From Xanthomonas massiliensis (GTDB lineage Bacteria > Pseudomonadota > Gammaproteobacteria > Xanthomonadales > Xanthomonadaceae), in NCBI RefSeq assembly GCF_900018785.1, contig NZ_FCOY01000007.1, positions 1,040,632-1,104,631 on the forward strand: a stretch of 64,000 nucleotides of DNA, read 5' to 3'. The notes below the pieces were generated by a model. That model saw only the letters and a list, made by a program, of their open reading frames with translations. It did no database searches and was not told where the DNA came from. This document shows positions 34,071 to 43,221 of the stretch, one piece after another (position 1 is the stretch's first letter; each line of letters begins with the position of its first letter). A program made the translations under genes and the position numbers.

Positions 34071-35849
34071 TCAGGCCAGCGCGCCGGGCGATTTCAGGTA
34101 GCGCTCGCGGATCGCCTTGGCCGACCAGTAGGTCAGCGCGGCCACCAGCCCGGTGGGGTTGTAGCCCAGGCCCTGCGGGAATGCCGAGGCACCGGGCACG
34201 AACACGTTGTGCACGTCCCAGCTCTGCAGGTAGCGGTTGAGCACGCTGGTGGCCGGGTCGGTGCCCATGATCGCGCCGCCGTTGAGGTGGGTGGTCTGGT
34301 AGCTGGTGGTGTCGAAGTGCTCGCCGTAGTCGCGCACCAGCACGCGCGTGGCCTTGGGGCCCATCGCCCGGGCGATGCCGTGCAGCTTGTCGGCCATGAA
34401 CCGCGCCATGCGCGTGTCGTTGTCCTTCCAGTCGAAGGTCATGCGCAGCAGCGGCTGGCCGTAGGCATCGGTGTAGGTCGGGTCCAGGCTGAGGTAGTTG
34501 TCGCGCCAGCTCATGTGCGCGCCGTGCGCGTCCATCGACACCGTATGGGTGTAGTGCTCGGCCACCGCGTCCTTCCACGCGCTGCCCCAGCCGGGCACGC
34601 CCTCGGGCAGGGCGATGCCGCCGATCGGCTTGACCCCGGCCTGGTTGACCCACATCGGCGAGCCGCCGACGAACCCGTGCGGGCCGTGGTCGAAGTGGTC
34701 GGCGTTGAAGTCGTCGATCGCCACCCCGTTGCCGCCGGCGCCGATGAACTCGTTGCTGTGCACGTCGCCGGCGAAGAACGCCTTCACCGTGGCCATGTTC
34801 TGGTAGGCGAAGTTGCGCCCCACGGTGCCGGTGCCGCTGGCCGGGTCGTACGGGGTGCCGATGCCCGAGAGCAGCAGCAGGCGCACGTTGTGGAACTGGA
34901 ACGCCGAGACGATGACGATATCGGCCGGTTGCACCGTCTCGCGTCCCTGCGCGTCCACGTAGGTCACGCCGGTGGCGCTGCGGCGGTCGGCCGCCAGGTT
35001 CACCCGCAGCACCTCGCTGTGGGTGCGCAGCTCGAACAGCGGCGACTGGCGCAGCGCCGGCAGCACGTTGACGTTGGGCGAGGCCTTGGAATAGTTGTAG
35101 CAGGCGTAGCCGCTGCAGTAGCCGCAGAAGTTGCACACGCCCATCTGGCAGCCGTACGGGTTGGTGTACGGGCCGGAGGCGTTGGCCGAGGGCATGTCGT
35201 AGGGGTGGTAGCCCAGGCCCGCGGCGGCCTCGAAGTAGCGCTGTGCCGAGACGGTGCGCTTCTGCGCCGGCAACGGGAAATCGTCGGAGCGCCCGGGCGC
35301 GAACGGGTTGCCGCCCCTGCCCTGCCCCACCACCTGGCCATTGACCGACCACGCCGTGCCGGAGGTGCCGAACACCTTCTCGGCGAAGGCGAAGTGCGGC
35401 TCCAGTTCCTCGTAGCTGACGCCGAAGTCCTGGATGGCGATGCCCTCGGGCAGGAACGCCTTGCCGTAGCGCTCGAGGTAGTGGCTGCGCAGGCGCAGCT
35501 CGACCGGATCGACGCGGAAGTGCACGCCCGACCAGTGCAGGCCGGCGCCGCCGACGCCGTCGCCGGGCAGGAACGCGCCGAGCTGGCGGTACGGCAGCGC
35601 GGTGTCGCCGGGAGCGTGGCGGATGGTCACGGTGCCGCGCGAGAGGTCCTGGAACAGCTTCTTGCGGATGCTGTAGGTCAGCTCGTCGAGCGTGCCCGGA
35701 TAGGCGCCGTCGGGCTGGGTGTCGCGCATCGCGCCGCGCTCCAGCGCCACCACCGACAGCCCGGCCTCGGTCAGCTCCTTGGCCATGATCGCCCCGGCCC
35801 AGCCGAAGCCGACCACCGCCACGTCCCGCTTCGGCATCACCCGCGCCAT
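34071..35849 (-). CDS. GMC-family dehydrogenase, FAD subunit (copy 1)
   Basis: A 592-residue flavoprotein of the membrane-bound gluconate 2-dehydrogenase/FAD-glucose dehydrogenase type. The FAD-binding start reads VAVVGFGWAGAIMAKEL. A Cys-rich segment near residue 235 has the spacing C-x4-C-x2-C-x2-C-x4-C (CQMGVCNFCGYCSGYAC), where relatives carry a 3Fe-4S cluster. The C-terminal LNGGAIMGTDP...LGYNPTGLVAALTYW region carries the GMC active-site and FAD contacts. No signal peptide is present, so it probably travels to the periplasm with the Tat-exported small subunit encoded 4 bases upstream. Confidence 0.9.
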   Translation of the reverse strand: MARVMPKRDVAVVGFGWAGAIMAKELTEAGLSVVALERGAMRDTQPDGAYPGTLDELTYSIRKKLFQDLSRGTVTIRHAPGDTALPYRQLGAFLPGDGVGGAGLHWSGVHFRVDPVELRLRSHYLERYGKAFLPEGIAIQDFGVSYEELEPHFAFAEKVFGTSGTAWSVNGQVVGQGRGGNPFAPGRSDDFPLPAQKRTVSAQRYFEAAAGLGYHPYDMPSANASGPYTNPYGCQMGVCNFCGYCSGYACYNYSKASPNVNVLPALRQSPLFELRTHSEVLRVNLAADRRSATGVTYVDAQGRETVQPADIVIVSAFQFHNVRLLLLSGIGTPYDPASGTGTVGRNFAYQNMATVKAFFAGDVHSNEFIGAGGNGVAIDDFNADHFDHGPHGFVGGSPMWVNQAGVKPIGGIALPEGVPGWGSAWKDAVAEHYTHTVSMDAHGAHMSWRDNYLSLDPTYTDAYGQPLLRMTFDWKDNDTRMARFMADKLHGIARAMGPKATRVLVRDYGEHFDTTSYQTTHLNGGAIMGTDPATSVLNRYLQSWDVHNVFVPGASAFPQGLGYNPTGLVAALTYWSAKAIRERYLKSPGALA

Positions 35850-35853
35850 CGCC

Positions 35854-36585
35854 TCAGCCCCGTTGTCCGTCGATGGAGACCGGCGGCAGCGGATAGGCCG
35901 CGTCGCGTTCCACCCAGTCCATGAAGTCCGCGCGTGCGCCGGGGAAGCCGATCAGCTTCCAGCCGGCCAGGCCGTGGTTGCCGCCATGGCGCGGATCGCA
36001 GAAGAAGCCCTCCCGGGTATTGGCCAGCAGCAGGGCGAAGAACGCCTTGGCCGGTACCTGCGCGAACCCGGCCGTGCCCGCCTCGAACGCGCGCAGGGCC
36101 TGGTCCTGCAGGTCCGCGGACAGCGCGGCGAAGGCCTGGCCGTGGCGGGCCCGGGTCCAGTGCTCGGCATCGGCGATGCCGAGCCGGTAGACCTCGCGCG
36201 GCACCAGCCGCGACTGCCAGCCCAGGGTGGCCGGGGCATCGGGCTGGAACGGACCCTGCATGTACCAGCGCCGGCCCGCGGCCCACGGCGTGGCCATCTG
36301 CCGGTCGATGTACTCGGGCACGCCCGCTTCCAGCGCGCCCGGCCCGCGCGCGTCGGCCGGGATCAGCCGCGCCACCGCGGCCTGCAGGAATGCCCATTCG
36401 GTGGCGGAGAAGAACGTGGGCCGGTAGCTACCGCCGGCGGACGCGGAAGATGCCGACCCGCCGCCGCCGCAACCGGACAGGGCGAGGGCCGGCGCCGCCG
36501 CCAGCGACAGGCCCAGGAACTGCCGGCGATCGACCGTGGGGCCGGTGCGTCCCGGCGACGCCTCGTCCCGCTCGACCTTGTCCAT
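35854..36585 (-). CDS. Gluconate 2-dehydrogenase subunit 3-like Tat protein (copy 1)
   Basis: A 243-residue small subunit. The twin-arginine signal [21 protein letters not shown] ends with a possible lipidation cysteine, followed by a Gly/Ser linker. The body has [23 protein letters not shown] and [25 protein letters not shown], diagnostic of subunit 3. It is thought to fold with and export the FAD subunit. Start at ATG 36585 is preferred because it leaves the Tat motif about 20 residues from the N-terminus. It precedes its GMC partner by 4 bases. Confidence 0.88.
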   Translation of the reverse strand: MDKVERDEASPGRTGPTVDRRQFLGLSLAAAPALALSGCGGGGSASSASAGGSYRPTFFSATEWAFLQAAVARLIPADARGPGALEAGVPEYIDRQMATPWAAGRRWYMQGPFQPDAPATLGWQSRLVPREVYRLGIADAEHWTRARHGQAFAALSADLQDQALRAFEAGTAGFAQVPAKAFFALLLANTREGFFCDPRHGGNHGLAGWKLIGFPGARADFMDWVERDAAYPLPPVSIDGQRG

Positions 36586-36609
36586 ATGCACGTGCTCCCG
36601 ATGTGCGGC

Positions 36610-36638
36610 GGGCGGTGCGCCGGGACAGCGCACCGCCC
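36610..36638 (-). promoter_or_regulatory. Stable hairpin between cytochrome c and subunit 3 genes
   Basis: GGGCGGTGCGC (36610-36620) pairs perfectly with GCGCACCGCCC (36628-36638) around a 7-base loop. It lies in the 63-base gap after the cytochrome stop. No T-run follows on the minus strand, so it may act on mRNA stability or as a partial terminator. Confidence 0.5.
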
Positions 36639-36648
36639 TGCCTGTGCC

Positions 36649-38022
36649 CTACTTCTTCGGTGCCACCGCCAGCGCATCGTCCTCGGCGACGTGGTTGCTC
36701 GCCGGGTCCAGCGTGGCACGCACCTTGGCCACCTGCGAGGCGGTCACCGCCGGCGCCTTGTTGCCCCAGCTGTTGCGCAGGTAGGTGGCCAGGGTCGCCA
36801 CTTCGGCATCGTCCAGGCGCCAGGCGAAGCCGGGCATGCCCAGGTTGGACGGACGCGTCTGCGTCGGCGGCATGCTGCTGCCGGCCAGGATCAGGCGGAT
36901 CACCGAGGTCGGGTCCTGGGCCAGCACCGTGGCGTTGCCCTCGATCGAGGGGAACACGGTGGCGTAGCCCTTGGCGTCGGTACGGTGGCAGGCCGCGCAG
37001 TTGTCCACGTACAGCTCGGCGCCGCGGCTGTCGTTGATGCCGGCCTGCAGGGCCTTGGCGGTGGCGTCGCTGGCCGTGTAGGACGCCGTCTCCGGCGTGC
37101 TCGCCGGCAGCGTCTTCAGGTACGCGGCGATCGCGTGCAGGTCGTCCTCGCTCAGGTGCTGGGTGCTGTGCTCGATCACGTCGCCCATCGGCTGGCCGAT
37201 CACCGCGGCATGCGGATTGCGGCCGGTCTTGAGCAGGTCGACGATGTCCTGCTCGCTCCAGCGGCCCAGGCCGGCGCCGCTGTTGCCGCGCAGGGACACC
37301 GCGCCCCAGCCGTCGATCACCTGGCCGCCAGCCAGGTAGTCGGCGCCGGACTCGTCGAGCGCCTTCTCCTGCAGGGTCGGCGCACGCGGGGTGTGGCAGC
37401 TGCCGCAGTGGCCGGGGCCCTGCACCAGGTAGGCGCCGCGGGCGATCTTCGGATCGGCATAGCGCGCCGGGTCGAAGGCGACCTTTTCCGGGTCGGGGGC
37501 GAAGGTCTTGCGCCAGATCGCCAGCGGCCAGCGCATCGACAGCGGCCAGACGATGTCGGGCTTGCGGTTCTCCGCCTTGACCGGCTCCACGCCGTGCATG
37601 AAGTAGGCGTACAGCGCCTTGACGTCGTCGTCGTTCATGCGCGCGTAGGACGGGTACGGCATCGCCGGGTACAGGGTGCTGCCGTCGGCGGCGATGCCGT
37701 GGCGCAGCGCGCGGTCGAACTGGTCCAGCGTGTAGCCGCCGATGCCGGTGTCCGCATCCGGGGTGATGTTGGTGCTGTAGATCTCGCCGATCGGCGAGGC
37801 GATGCCCAGGCCGCCGGCGAAGGGCTTGCCGCCGGCCGCGGTGTGGCAGGCGGTGCAGTCGCCGGCGGCGGCCAGGTAGCGGCCCTTCTCGATCAGCGCC
37901 GGATCGGCGGTGCCGGCCGCGGCCGGGATGGCCCGGGTGTGGGTGGGCACGAAGGCGTAGACCAGCGCGGCCACGAACACGACCACGGCGACCAGCACGA
38001 GGGTGAGGAGGATCTTCTTCAT
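36649..38022 (-). CDS. Triheme cytochrome c (dehydrogenase electron acceptor)
   Basis: A 457-residue membrane-anchored cytochrome. An N-terminal hydrophobic helix (about 4-24) is an uncleaved anchor or signal. Three haem sites occur: CTACH (56-60), CGSCH (near 205) and CAACH (near 345), each with a distal Met expected in a separate domain. This matches the cytochrome subunit of gluconate, sorbitol and aldehyde dehydrogenases that pass electrons to ubiquinone. It is the only cytochrome between two dehydrogenase modules, so both may use it. It begins 12 bases after GMC copy 2. Confidence 0.92.
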   Translation of the reverse strand: MKKILLTLVLVAVVVFVAALVYAFVPTHTRAIPAAAGTADPALIEKGRYLAAAGDCTACHTAAGGKPFAGGLGIASPIGEIYSTNITPDADTGIGGYTLDQFDRALRHGIAADGSTLYPAMPYPSYARMNDDDVKALYAYFMHGVEPVKAENRKPDIVWPLSMRWPLAIWRKTFAPDPEKVAFDPARYADPKIARGAYLVQGPGHCGSCHTPRAPTLQEKALDESGADYLAGGQVIDGWGAVSLRGNSGAGLGRWSEQDIVDLLKTGRNPHAAVIGQPMGDVIEHSTQHLSEDDLHAIAAYLKTLPASTPETASYTASDATAKALQAGINDSRGAELYVDNCAACHRTDAKGYATVFPSIEGNATVLAQDPTSVIRLILAGSSMPPTQTRPSNLGMPGFAWRLDDAEVATLATYLRNSWGNKAPAVTASQVAKVRATLDPASNHVAEDDALAVAPKK

Positions 38023-38034
38023 GACAGGGTCTCC

Positions 38035-39810
38035 TTACGCCTGCACCAGCGGGCCGGGGTTCTTCAGGTACAGCTCGCGGATCGCCGCGGCCGCCCAGTA
38101 GGCCAGGCCGCCGACCAGGCCGGTCGGGTTGTAGCCGTTGTTCTGCGGGAAGGCGTTGGCGCCGATCACGAACACGTTGGGCACGTCCCAGCTCTGCAGG
38201 TAGCGGTTGAGCGCCGAGGTCTTGGGGTTGTCGCCCATGATCGCGCCGCCGCAGGTGTGGGTGCTCTGGTAGTTGGTGATGTTGTAGTGCGTGCCCGGCT
38301 TCTTGGCATCGCCCGACAGCGCGATCGGATCGAGCACCTTGCTCATCTGCATGGCCTTGTCGACCAGGAACTGCGAGGCCTTGATCTCGTTGTCGTGCCA
38401 GTCGAAGGTCATGCGCAGCAGCGGCCGGCCGAAGGCGTCCTTGTAGGTCGGGTCCAGGCTCAGGTAGTGCTGGCGGTAGGACATGCACGCGCCCTGCACC
38501 TCGTAGTAGAACGAGTGCCGGAACGAATCGGTGATGGCCTGCTTCCACGGGCTGCCCCAGCCGGGCGTGCCGGGCGGGACGTTGATGCCGCGCACCGGGC
38601 CGGACCCGGGCTGGCGCGCCCAGATGATGCCGCCGCCGACGAAGCCGGCCGCGGCATTGTCCAGCTGCTTGCCGTTGAGGTCGTCCATGGTGGTGCCGGC
38701 GCCGCCGTTTCCAATGAAGCCATTCGCCTGCACGTCCTTGCCGAAGAACAGCACCACGCGGTTGAGGTTCTGGTAGGAGTAGTTGCGGCCGATGGTGCCG
38801 GTGTTGGTCTCCGGGTCGTACGGCGTGCCGATGCCGGAGACCAGCATCAGGTGCACGTTGTACAGCGAGAACGCGCACAGCAGCACCAGGTCGGCCTCCT
38901 GCACGGTCTCGCGGCCCTGGGCGTCCAGGTAGGTCACGCCGGTGGCCTTCTTGCCGGTGCCGTCGAGGTTGACCTTGAGCACCTGCGAGTGGGCGCGCAG
39001 CTCGAAGCGGCCGCTGCGGCGCACCGCCGGCAGCACGCACACGTTGGGCGTGCCCTTGGAGTAGTTCAGGCAGCCGTAGTCGCTGCAGAAGCCGCAGAAG
39101 TTGCACGGCCCCATCTGGCAGCCGTACGGGTTGGTGTACGGGCGCGAGGCATTGGAGGCCGGGATCGGGTACGGGTGCCAGCCCATCTCGCTGGCGGCCT
39201 TGTAGAACCATTCCGCGCCCAGGTAGTTCGGGTTCGGCGGCAGCGGGTACTCGCCGGAGCGGGCGCCCTCGAACGGGTTGCCGCCCTGCTGGATCTGGCC
39301 GCCGAGGTTGCCGGCCTTGCCCGAGGTGCCGCAGATCTTCTCGAACATGTACAGGTGCGGTTCCAGCTCCTCGTAGCTGAGCGGGAAGTCCTGGATGGTC
39401 ATGTCCTCGGGGATGAACTTCTTGCCGTAGCGCTGCTCGACGTTGCTGCGCAGCTTCAGGTCCTCCGGCAACGGCCGGAAGTGGCAGCCGGACCAGTGGC
39501 TGCCGGCGCCGCCCACGCCGGTACCCGGCTTGAACGAGCCCATCTGCCGGTACGGCACGGCGATGTCGGACGGGCTGTGGCGCACCGTCACCGTCTCCTG
39601 CTGCAGGCTCTGCAGGTAGCGCCGGTGCACCGAGCCTTCCAGTTCGTCGACCACGCGCGGATAGGAGAAGTCCGGCTGCGTGTCGCGGTCCGGGCCGCGC
39701 TCCAGGGCGACCACGTTGAGGCCTGCGTCGGTCAGTTCCTTGGCCAGGATCGAGCCGGTCCAGCCCAGGCCGACGATCACCACGTCGGTCTTCGGTTTCA
39801 CGTTGGCCAT
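38035..39810 (-). CDS. GMC-family dehydrogenase, FAD subunit (copy 2)
   Basis: A 591-residue paralogue of the copy at 34071. It has VVIVGLGWTGSILAKEL for FAD, the Cys cluster CQMGPCNFCGFCSDYGC with identical spacing, and LNRYLQSWDVPNVFVIGANAFP near the end. ATG 39810 has GGAGG at a good distance; a GTG at 39816 is too close to it. The upstream stop overlaps this region (TGAGCATG). The copies differ over substrate-facing segments, so the two probably oxidise different sugars or sugar acids. Confidence 0.9.
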   Translation of the reverse strand: MANVKPKTDVVIVGLGWTGSILAKELTDAGLNVVALERGPDRDTQPDFSYPRVVDELEGSVHRRYLQSLQQETVTVRHSPSDIAVPYRQMGSFKPGTGVGGAGSHWSGCHFRPLPEDLKLRSNVEQRYGKKFIPEDMTIQDFPLSYEELEPHLYMFEKICGTSGKAGNLGGQIQQGGNPFEGARSGEYPLPPNPNYLGAEWFYKAASEMGWHPYPIPASNASRPYTNPYGCQMGPCNFCGFCSDYGCLNYSKGTPNVCVLPAVRRSGRFELRAHSQVLKVNLDGTGKKATGVTYLDAQGRETVQEADLVLLCAFSLYNVHLMLVSGIGTPYDPETNTGTIGRNYSYQNLNRVVLFFGKDVQANGFIGNGGAGTTMDDLNGKQLDNAAAGFVGGGIIWARQPGSGPVRGINVPPGTPGWGSPWKQAITDSFRHSFYYEVQGACMSYRQHYLSLDPTYKDAFGRPLLRMTFDWHDNEIKASQFLVDKAMQMSKVLDPIALSGDAKKPGTHYNITNYQSTHTCGGAIMGDNPKTSALNRYLQSWDVPNVFVIGANAFPQNNGYNPTGLVGGLAYWAAAAIRELYLKNPGPLVQA

Positions 39811-39812
39811 GC

Positions 39813-40541
39813 TCACGCCCTCCTGCCGGCCAGATCGACCGGGCCGAGCGGATAGGGCCGGTCGCGCACCTCGACCCAGTCGAGGTAGTCCGCGCGCATG
39901 CCGGGATAGCCGATCATCTTCCAGGAGCCCATGCCCTTGTTGCCGCCGTGCACGGGATCGGCGAAGTAGCCGTTGCGCACCTCGCCGAGCAGGTAGGAGA
40001 AGAAGGTCTTGGCATCGATGGCGTCTAACTCGACCTCACCCTTCTCCACGCCCTTGAGCAGGGTTTCCTGCTGGGCCGGCTCGAGCGCGGCGAAGGACTT
40101 GCCGGCGAACACGGACGCGCAGTGCTTGTCCAGCGCATCCAGACCCACGCGCAGGATGTCGCGCAGCGCCAGCTTGCCCTGGTAGCCGAATTCCTTGGAC
40201 GCTTCCAGGAACGGCCCCTGCATGTACCAGATCGCGCCGCTGGCATACGGCGTGGCCATGTGCTTGTCGATGAACTGAGGCACGTCCAGCTCGACCGCAC
40301 CGGGGCCGATCGCGTCGTGCGGGATCAGGCGATCGGCCGCCGCCACGAGGCAGGCGTACTGGGCGGCAGTGAAGAAGGTGGGCGCGTACGGCTTGCCGCT
40401 GTCCGCTTCCGCCTTGGTAGCGCTACCAGACGGGGCGGGCGAACACGCCGGCAAGGCGGCGGCGAGCGGGATCAGGCCCAGGCTCTTGAACAGGCGACGA
40501 CGCGACGGCGACATCGCCTCCGGCGAAGTGGGATCGGACAT
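39813..40541 (-). CDS. Gluconate 2-dehydrogenase subunit 3-like Tat protein (copy 2)
   Basis: A 242-residue paralogue of copy 1. The signal has SRRRLFKSLGLIPLAAALPAC, a Tat motif with a lipidation-type cysteine, and a Ser/Ala linker. The body has PTFFTAAQYACLVAAADRLIPHD and GYFADPVHGGNKGMGSWKMIGYPG. It is the first gene of the sub3-GMC-cytochrome-sub3-GMC operon. The codons for Gly-Ser-Ala-Thr at 40415-40428 contain the same 14-bp palindrome found upstream of the LacI operon, an apparent intragenic operator. Confidence 0.88.
   Translation of the reverse strand: MSDPTSPEAMSPSRRRLFKSLGLIPLAAALPACSPAPSGSATKAEADSGKPYAPTFFTAAQYACLVAAADRLIPHDAIGPGAVELDVPQFIDKHMATPYASGAIWYMQGPFLEASKEFGYQGKLALRDILRVGLDALDKHCASVFAGKSFAALEPAQQETLLKGVEKGEVELDAIDAKTFFSYLLGEVRNGYFADPVHGGNKGMGSWKMIGYPGMRADYLDWVEVRDRPYPLGPVDLAGRRA
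40415..40428. promoter_or_regulatory. LacI-family operator-like palindrome inside the subunit 3 gene
   Basis: TGGTAGCGCTACCA, a perfect 14-bp palindrome with a central CG as is usual for LacI-family sites. It is identical to the site at 47951-47964 and lies about 115 bases inside the first gene of the dehydrogenase operon. A bound repressor could block elongation. Confidence 0.55.
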
Positions 40542-40580
40542 GCGGGCTCTCCACGTGGGGAATGGCTGGCTTGAAAGGTG

Positions 40581-40616
40581 CCGCGGCGATCCGTCGCATG
40601 AGGCGGATCGCCGCGG
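40581..40616 (-). terminator. Long hairpin between the amidohydrolase and the dehydrogenase operon
   Basis: CCGCGGCGATCCG (40581-40593) pairs perfectly with CGGATCGCCGCGG (40604-40616) around a 10-base loop. It lies 7 bases past the amidohydrolase stop. Only a short CACCTTT follows on the minus strand, so termination may be partial. Confidence 0.55.
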
Positions 40617-40622
40617 ACCCGA

Positions 40623-41996
40623 CTAGGGTACAACGGGACCGGCGACCTGCCTTCCGTTTTGCCACACGGCTTCGACCTTTTCGCTATCGGCGATGTCATG
40701 CGAGGGATCGCCGGCGAGCACCACCAGGTCGGCACGTTTGCCCGGCGCGATCACGCCGCGATCGTCCAGCCCCAGCAGGGCGGCGGCGTCGCGCGTGGCC
40801 ATGGTGATCGCACGCAGCGGGCTCAGCCCGGCCTGCACCGCCAGCTGCAGTTCGCGGTGCTCGGCGAAACCGGGGATGCGCAGCGGCATGGCCCCCGAAT
40901 CGGTGCCGAAGCCGACCTTGACGCCGGCATCGACCAGCCGCTTGAGGTTGGCCTGGTTGGTCTTCAGGCCGTCCTCCCAGACCTTCAGCTTGGCCGGGTC
41001 GGCCAGGATCTTGTCGCGCCAGGCGGCATCGTCGAACTGCGCGGCCAGCGCCGGCTGCAGCGCCCCGCGGAAGAACGGCGCCTTCATCCAGTCCGGCTGC
41101 TCGGCATAGATGTAGAACGCCTCGTCCAGGTCCAGCGTGGCCACGTACCAGGTGCCCTGGCGCTTCATCGCCGCGACCAGCGCATCGTCGATCGGCAGGT
41201 CGCGCACGCCGTGGGCGAGGATGTCCGCGCCGTCGGCGACCAGCCGCTTGGCATCTTCCAGGTAGTAGACGTGGGCGGCCACGCGCAGGCCGTGCCGGTG
41301 CGCCTCGTCGATGACCGCGCGGTAGATCTCCGGCTTCATCTTGTGCGCCAGGGTGTGGTTGAAGTCGTCCACCCAGACCTTGACCAGGTCGGGCTTGCGC
41401 GTGGCCATGTCGCGCACTGCCGCGCGCGCCTGCTCCGGCGTGGCCGGGCGGTACAGCTGGTCCGGGCCCACGCCGACCGGCGGCGCGCCCTCGGGCACGC
41501 CGATGCCGCGGTCGGCGCCGAACACGTCCGCGCCCACGCCGATGCCGGCATGGGCCTGCTCGCGCAGGGTCTGGAACAGCGGGCCGTTCAGGCCGAGCGA
41601 GGTCACCGTGGTCACGCCGTAGCGCTGGAACTGGCGCAACTGGCGCTCGATGTTGCCGCGGTTGTAGTTCTGCGGGCCGGCGCTGGTGCCGTCGGTCATG
41701 CCCAGGTGCGAATGGTCGGAGACCATGCCCGGCATCAGCGTGCGGCCGGCCAGGTCGATGCGCCGGGTGCCGGCCGGCAGCGTCACCTGTCCTGCCGGCC
41801 CGACCGCGGCGATGCGGCCGCCATCGATCAGCACGGTGACGTCGGCGGCGGGCGCGCCGCCGTTGCCGTCGATCAGGCGCACGTGTTCCAGCGCGGTGGT
41901 GTCGGCCCAGGCCGTGGCACTGGCGGCCAGGCCCAGCACGCAGGCCAGGCCGGTTCCCAGGCGACGTGCGCTTCGGTTGCGGGATATCGCGGTCAT
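40623..41996 (-). CDS. Periplasmic metal-dependent amidohydrolase
   Basis: A 457-residue protein with a signal peptide (about 1-31, ending AWA-DTT). The amidohydrolase fold shows the HxH metal motif in VSDHSHLGM, the metal-ligand Lys/His region in LVKVWVDDF and GLRVAAHVYY, the later DILAHGVRD, and the GFGTDSGA aspartate. The closing segment APGKRADLVVLAGDP is typical of imidazolonepropionase-like members. It would hydrolyse a cyclic amide, lactam or similar bond in the periplasm; the substrate is unknown. It lies between MFS copy 1 and the dehydrogenase operon. Confidence 0.88.
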   Translation of the reverse strand: MTAISRNRSARRLGTGLACVLGLAASATAWADTTALEHVRLIDGNGGAPAADVTVLIDGGRIAAVGPAGQVTLPAGTRRIDLAGRTLMPGMVSDHSHLGMTDGTSAGPQNYNRGNIERQLRQFQRYGVTTVTSLGLNGPLFQTLREQAHAGIGVGADVFGADRGIGVPEGAPPVGVGPDQLYRPATPEQARAAVRDMATRKPDLVKVWVDDFNHTLAHKMKPEIYRAVIDEAHRHGLRVAAHVYYLEDAKRLVADGADILAHGVRDLPIDDALVAAMKRQGTWYVATLDLDEAFYIYAEQPDWMKAPFFRGALQPALAAQFDDAAWRDKILADPAKLKVWEDGLKTNQANLKRLVDAGVKVGFGTDSGAMPLRIPGFAEHRELQLAVQAGLSPLRAITMATRDAAALLGLDDRGVIAPGKRADLVVLAGDPSHDIADSEKVEAVWQNGRQVAGPVVP

Positions 41997-42017
41997 GGTG
42001 TGTTCCTCCTGGGTGGA

Positions 42018-43217
42018 TCAGGGCGCCGTGGCGCCGGCGGACGCGGGACGGCGGCATTGCAGCCCCAGCGAGACGAGATAGACGAGCAGGCCGGCCAGGC
42101 CCAGGCCGACGCCGACCCAGGCGGTCGCCCGCCAGCCGGCCCCGGCGTCGATGGCCACGCCGCCCAGCCACGCGCCGAGCGCGTTGGCGATGTTCAGCGC
42201 GGAATGATTGAGCGCGGCAGCCAGGGTCTGGGCCTGCCCGGCCACGTCCATCAGGCGGATCTGCAGCACCGCGATCAGCGCCGAGGACGTGCCCACCAGC
42301 ACGGTGCCGGCCAGCGCCCCGGCCAGGTGCGGGGCCAGCAGGTGGAACAGCGCCAGCACCGCGATGTTCCAGCCCAGCACCAGTGCCAGCGCGCGCATCA
42401 CCCCGCGGTCGGCCAGGCGCGCGCCGGCCAGGTTGCCCAGGATCATGCCGGCGCCGAAGGCCGCCATCGCCCACGGCACCTGGCTGTCGCGCAGGCCGGA
42501 GACGTGGGTGAGCGTGGGCGCGATGTAGCTGAACACGGCGAACATGCCGCCGAAGCCGGTGGCACCGATCAGCAGGGTGAGCAGCACCTGCGGCGTGCGC
42601 AGCGCGGCCAGCTCGCGCAGCGGCCGCGCCTGCGGATCGCCGCCCCGGTACGGCACCCAGGCCGGGATCAGCAGGCAGGCCAGGGTGCCCACCAGCGCCA
42701 CGAACACGAACGCCCAGCGCCAGCCCAGCGCCTGGCCCAGCCACGACGCCAGCGGCACGCCCAGCAGCGTGGCCACGGTCAGCCCGAGCATCATCCGCCC
42801 GACCGCGCGCCCGCGTTCGCCGGGGCCGGCCAGCGAGGCCGCCACCAGCGAGGCGATGCCGAAGTAGGCGCCGTGCGGCAACCCCGCCAGGAACCGGAAC
42901 AGCACCAGGCTGGCATAGCCGCCGGCCGCGGCGCTGGCGAAGTTGCCCAGCGCGAACAGCGCCATCATCCCGACCAGCACGCGCTGGCGCGACCAGCGCG
43001 CGGCCAGCACCGCGATCGCCGGCGCGCCGACCACCACTCCCAGCGCATAGCTGGCGATGGCATGGCCGGCCTGGGTCTCGCCCACGCCGACGCCTTCGGC
43101 GACCTGCGGCAGCAGGCCCATGATGACGAACTCGCCGGTGCCGATGCCGAAGCCGCCCACGGCCATGGCCAGCTCGGCCAGGCCGGGATGGCGCACCGCG
43201 GGCGCGGGCACGGTCAC
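42018..43217 (-). CDS. MFS transporter, sugar-efflux (AraJ-like) type
   Basis: A 399-residue, 12-helix major facilitator. The DHA1/AraJ signature GTGEFVIMGLLPQVAEGVGV opens the first helix, followed by LVLFRFLAGLPHGAYFGI in helix 4 and a central cytoplasmic loop. The start is set at GTG 43217, 4 bases after the aldo/keto reductase stop, with GAGGAG at 10 bases; homology begins a few residues later. In this locus it may move a sugar-acid or drug-like compound. Direction is not deducible. Confidence 0.85.
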   Translation of the reverse strand: MTVPAPAVRHPGLAELAMAVGGFGIGTGEFVIMGLLPQVAEGVGVGETQAGHAIASYALGVVVGAPAIAVLAARWSRQRVLVGMMALFALGNFASAAAGGYASLVLFRFLAGLPHGAYFGIASLVAASLAGPGERGRAVGRMMLGLTVATLLGVPLASWLGQALGWRWAFVFVALVGTLACLLIPAWVPYRGGDPQARPLRELAALRTPQVLLTLLIGATGFGGMFAVFSYIAPTLTHVSGLRDSQVPWAMAAFGAGMILGNLAGARLADRGVMRALALVLGWNIAVLALFHLLAPHLAGALAGTVLVGTSSALIAVLQIRLMDVAGQAQTLAAALNHSALNIANALGAWLGGVAIDAGAGWRATAWVGVGLGLAGLLVYLVSLGLQCRRPASAGATAP

Positions 43218-43221
43218 CGGC

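Noticed and set aside
36423-36432. GGTAGCTACC as a third LacI operator, in the subunit 3 copy 1 gene
   Set aside because: It lacks the central CG of the other two sites, and the flanking bases break the symmetry. A 10-bp palindrome can easily occur by chance in codons for Gly-Ser-Tyr-Arg.
35719-39855. A 1378-codon plus-strand open frame
   Set aside because: It is antisense to both GMC subunits, subunit 3 and the cytochrome. It shows no domain and only valine/histidine/arginine-rich repeats mirroring the real codons.
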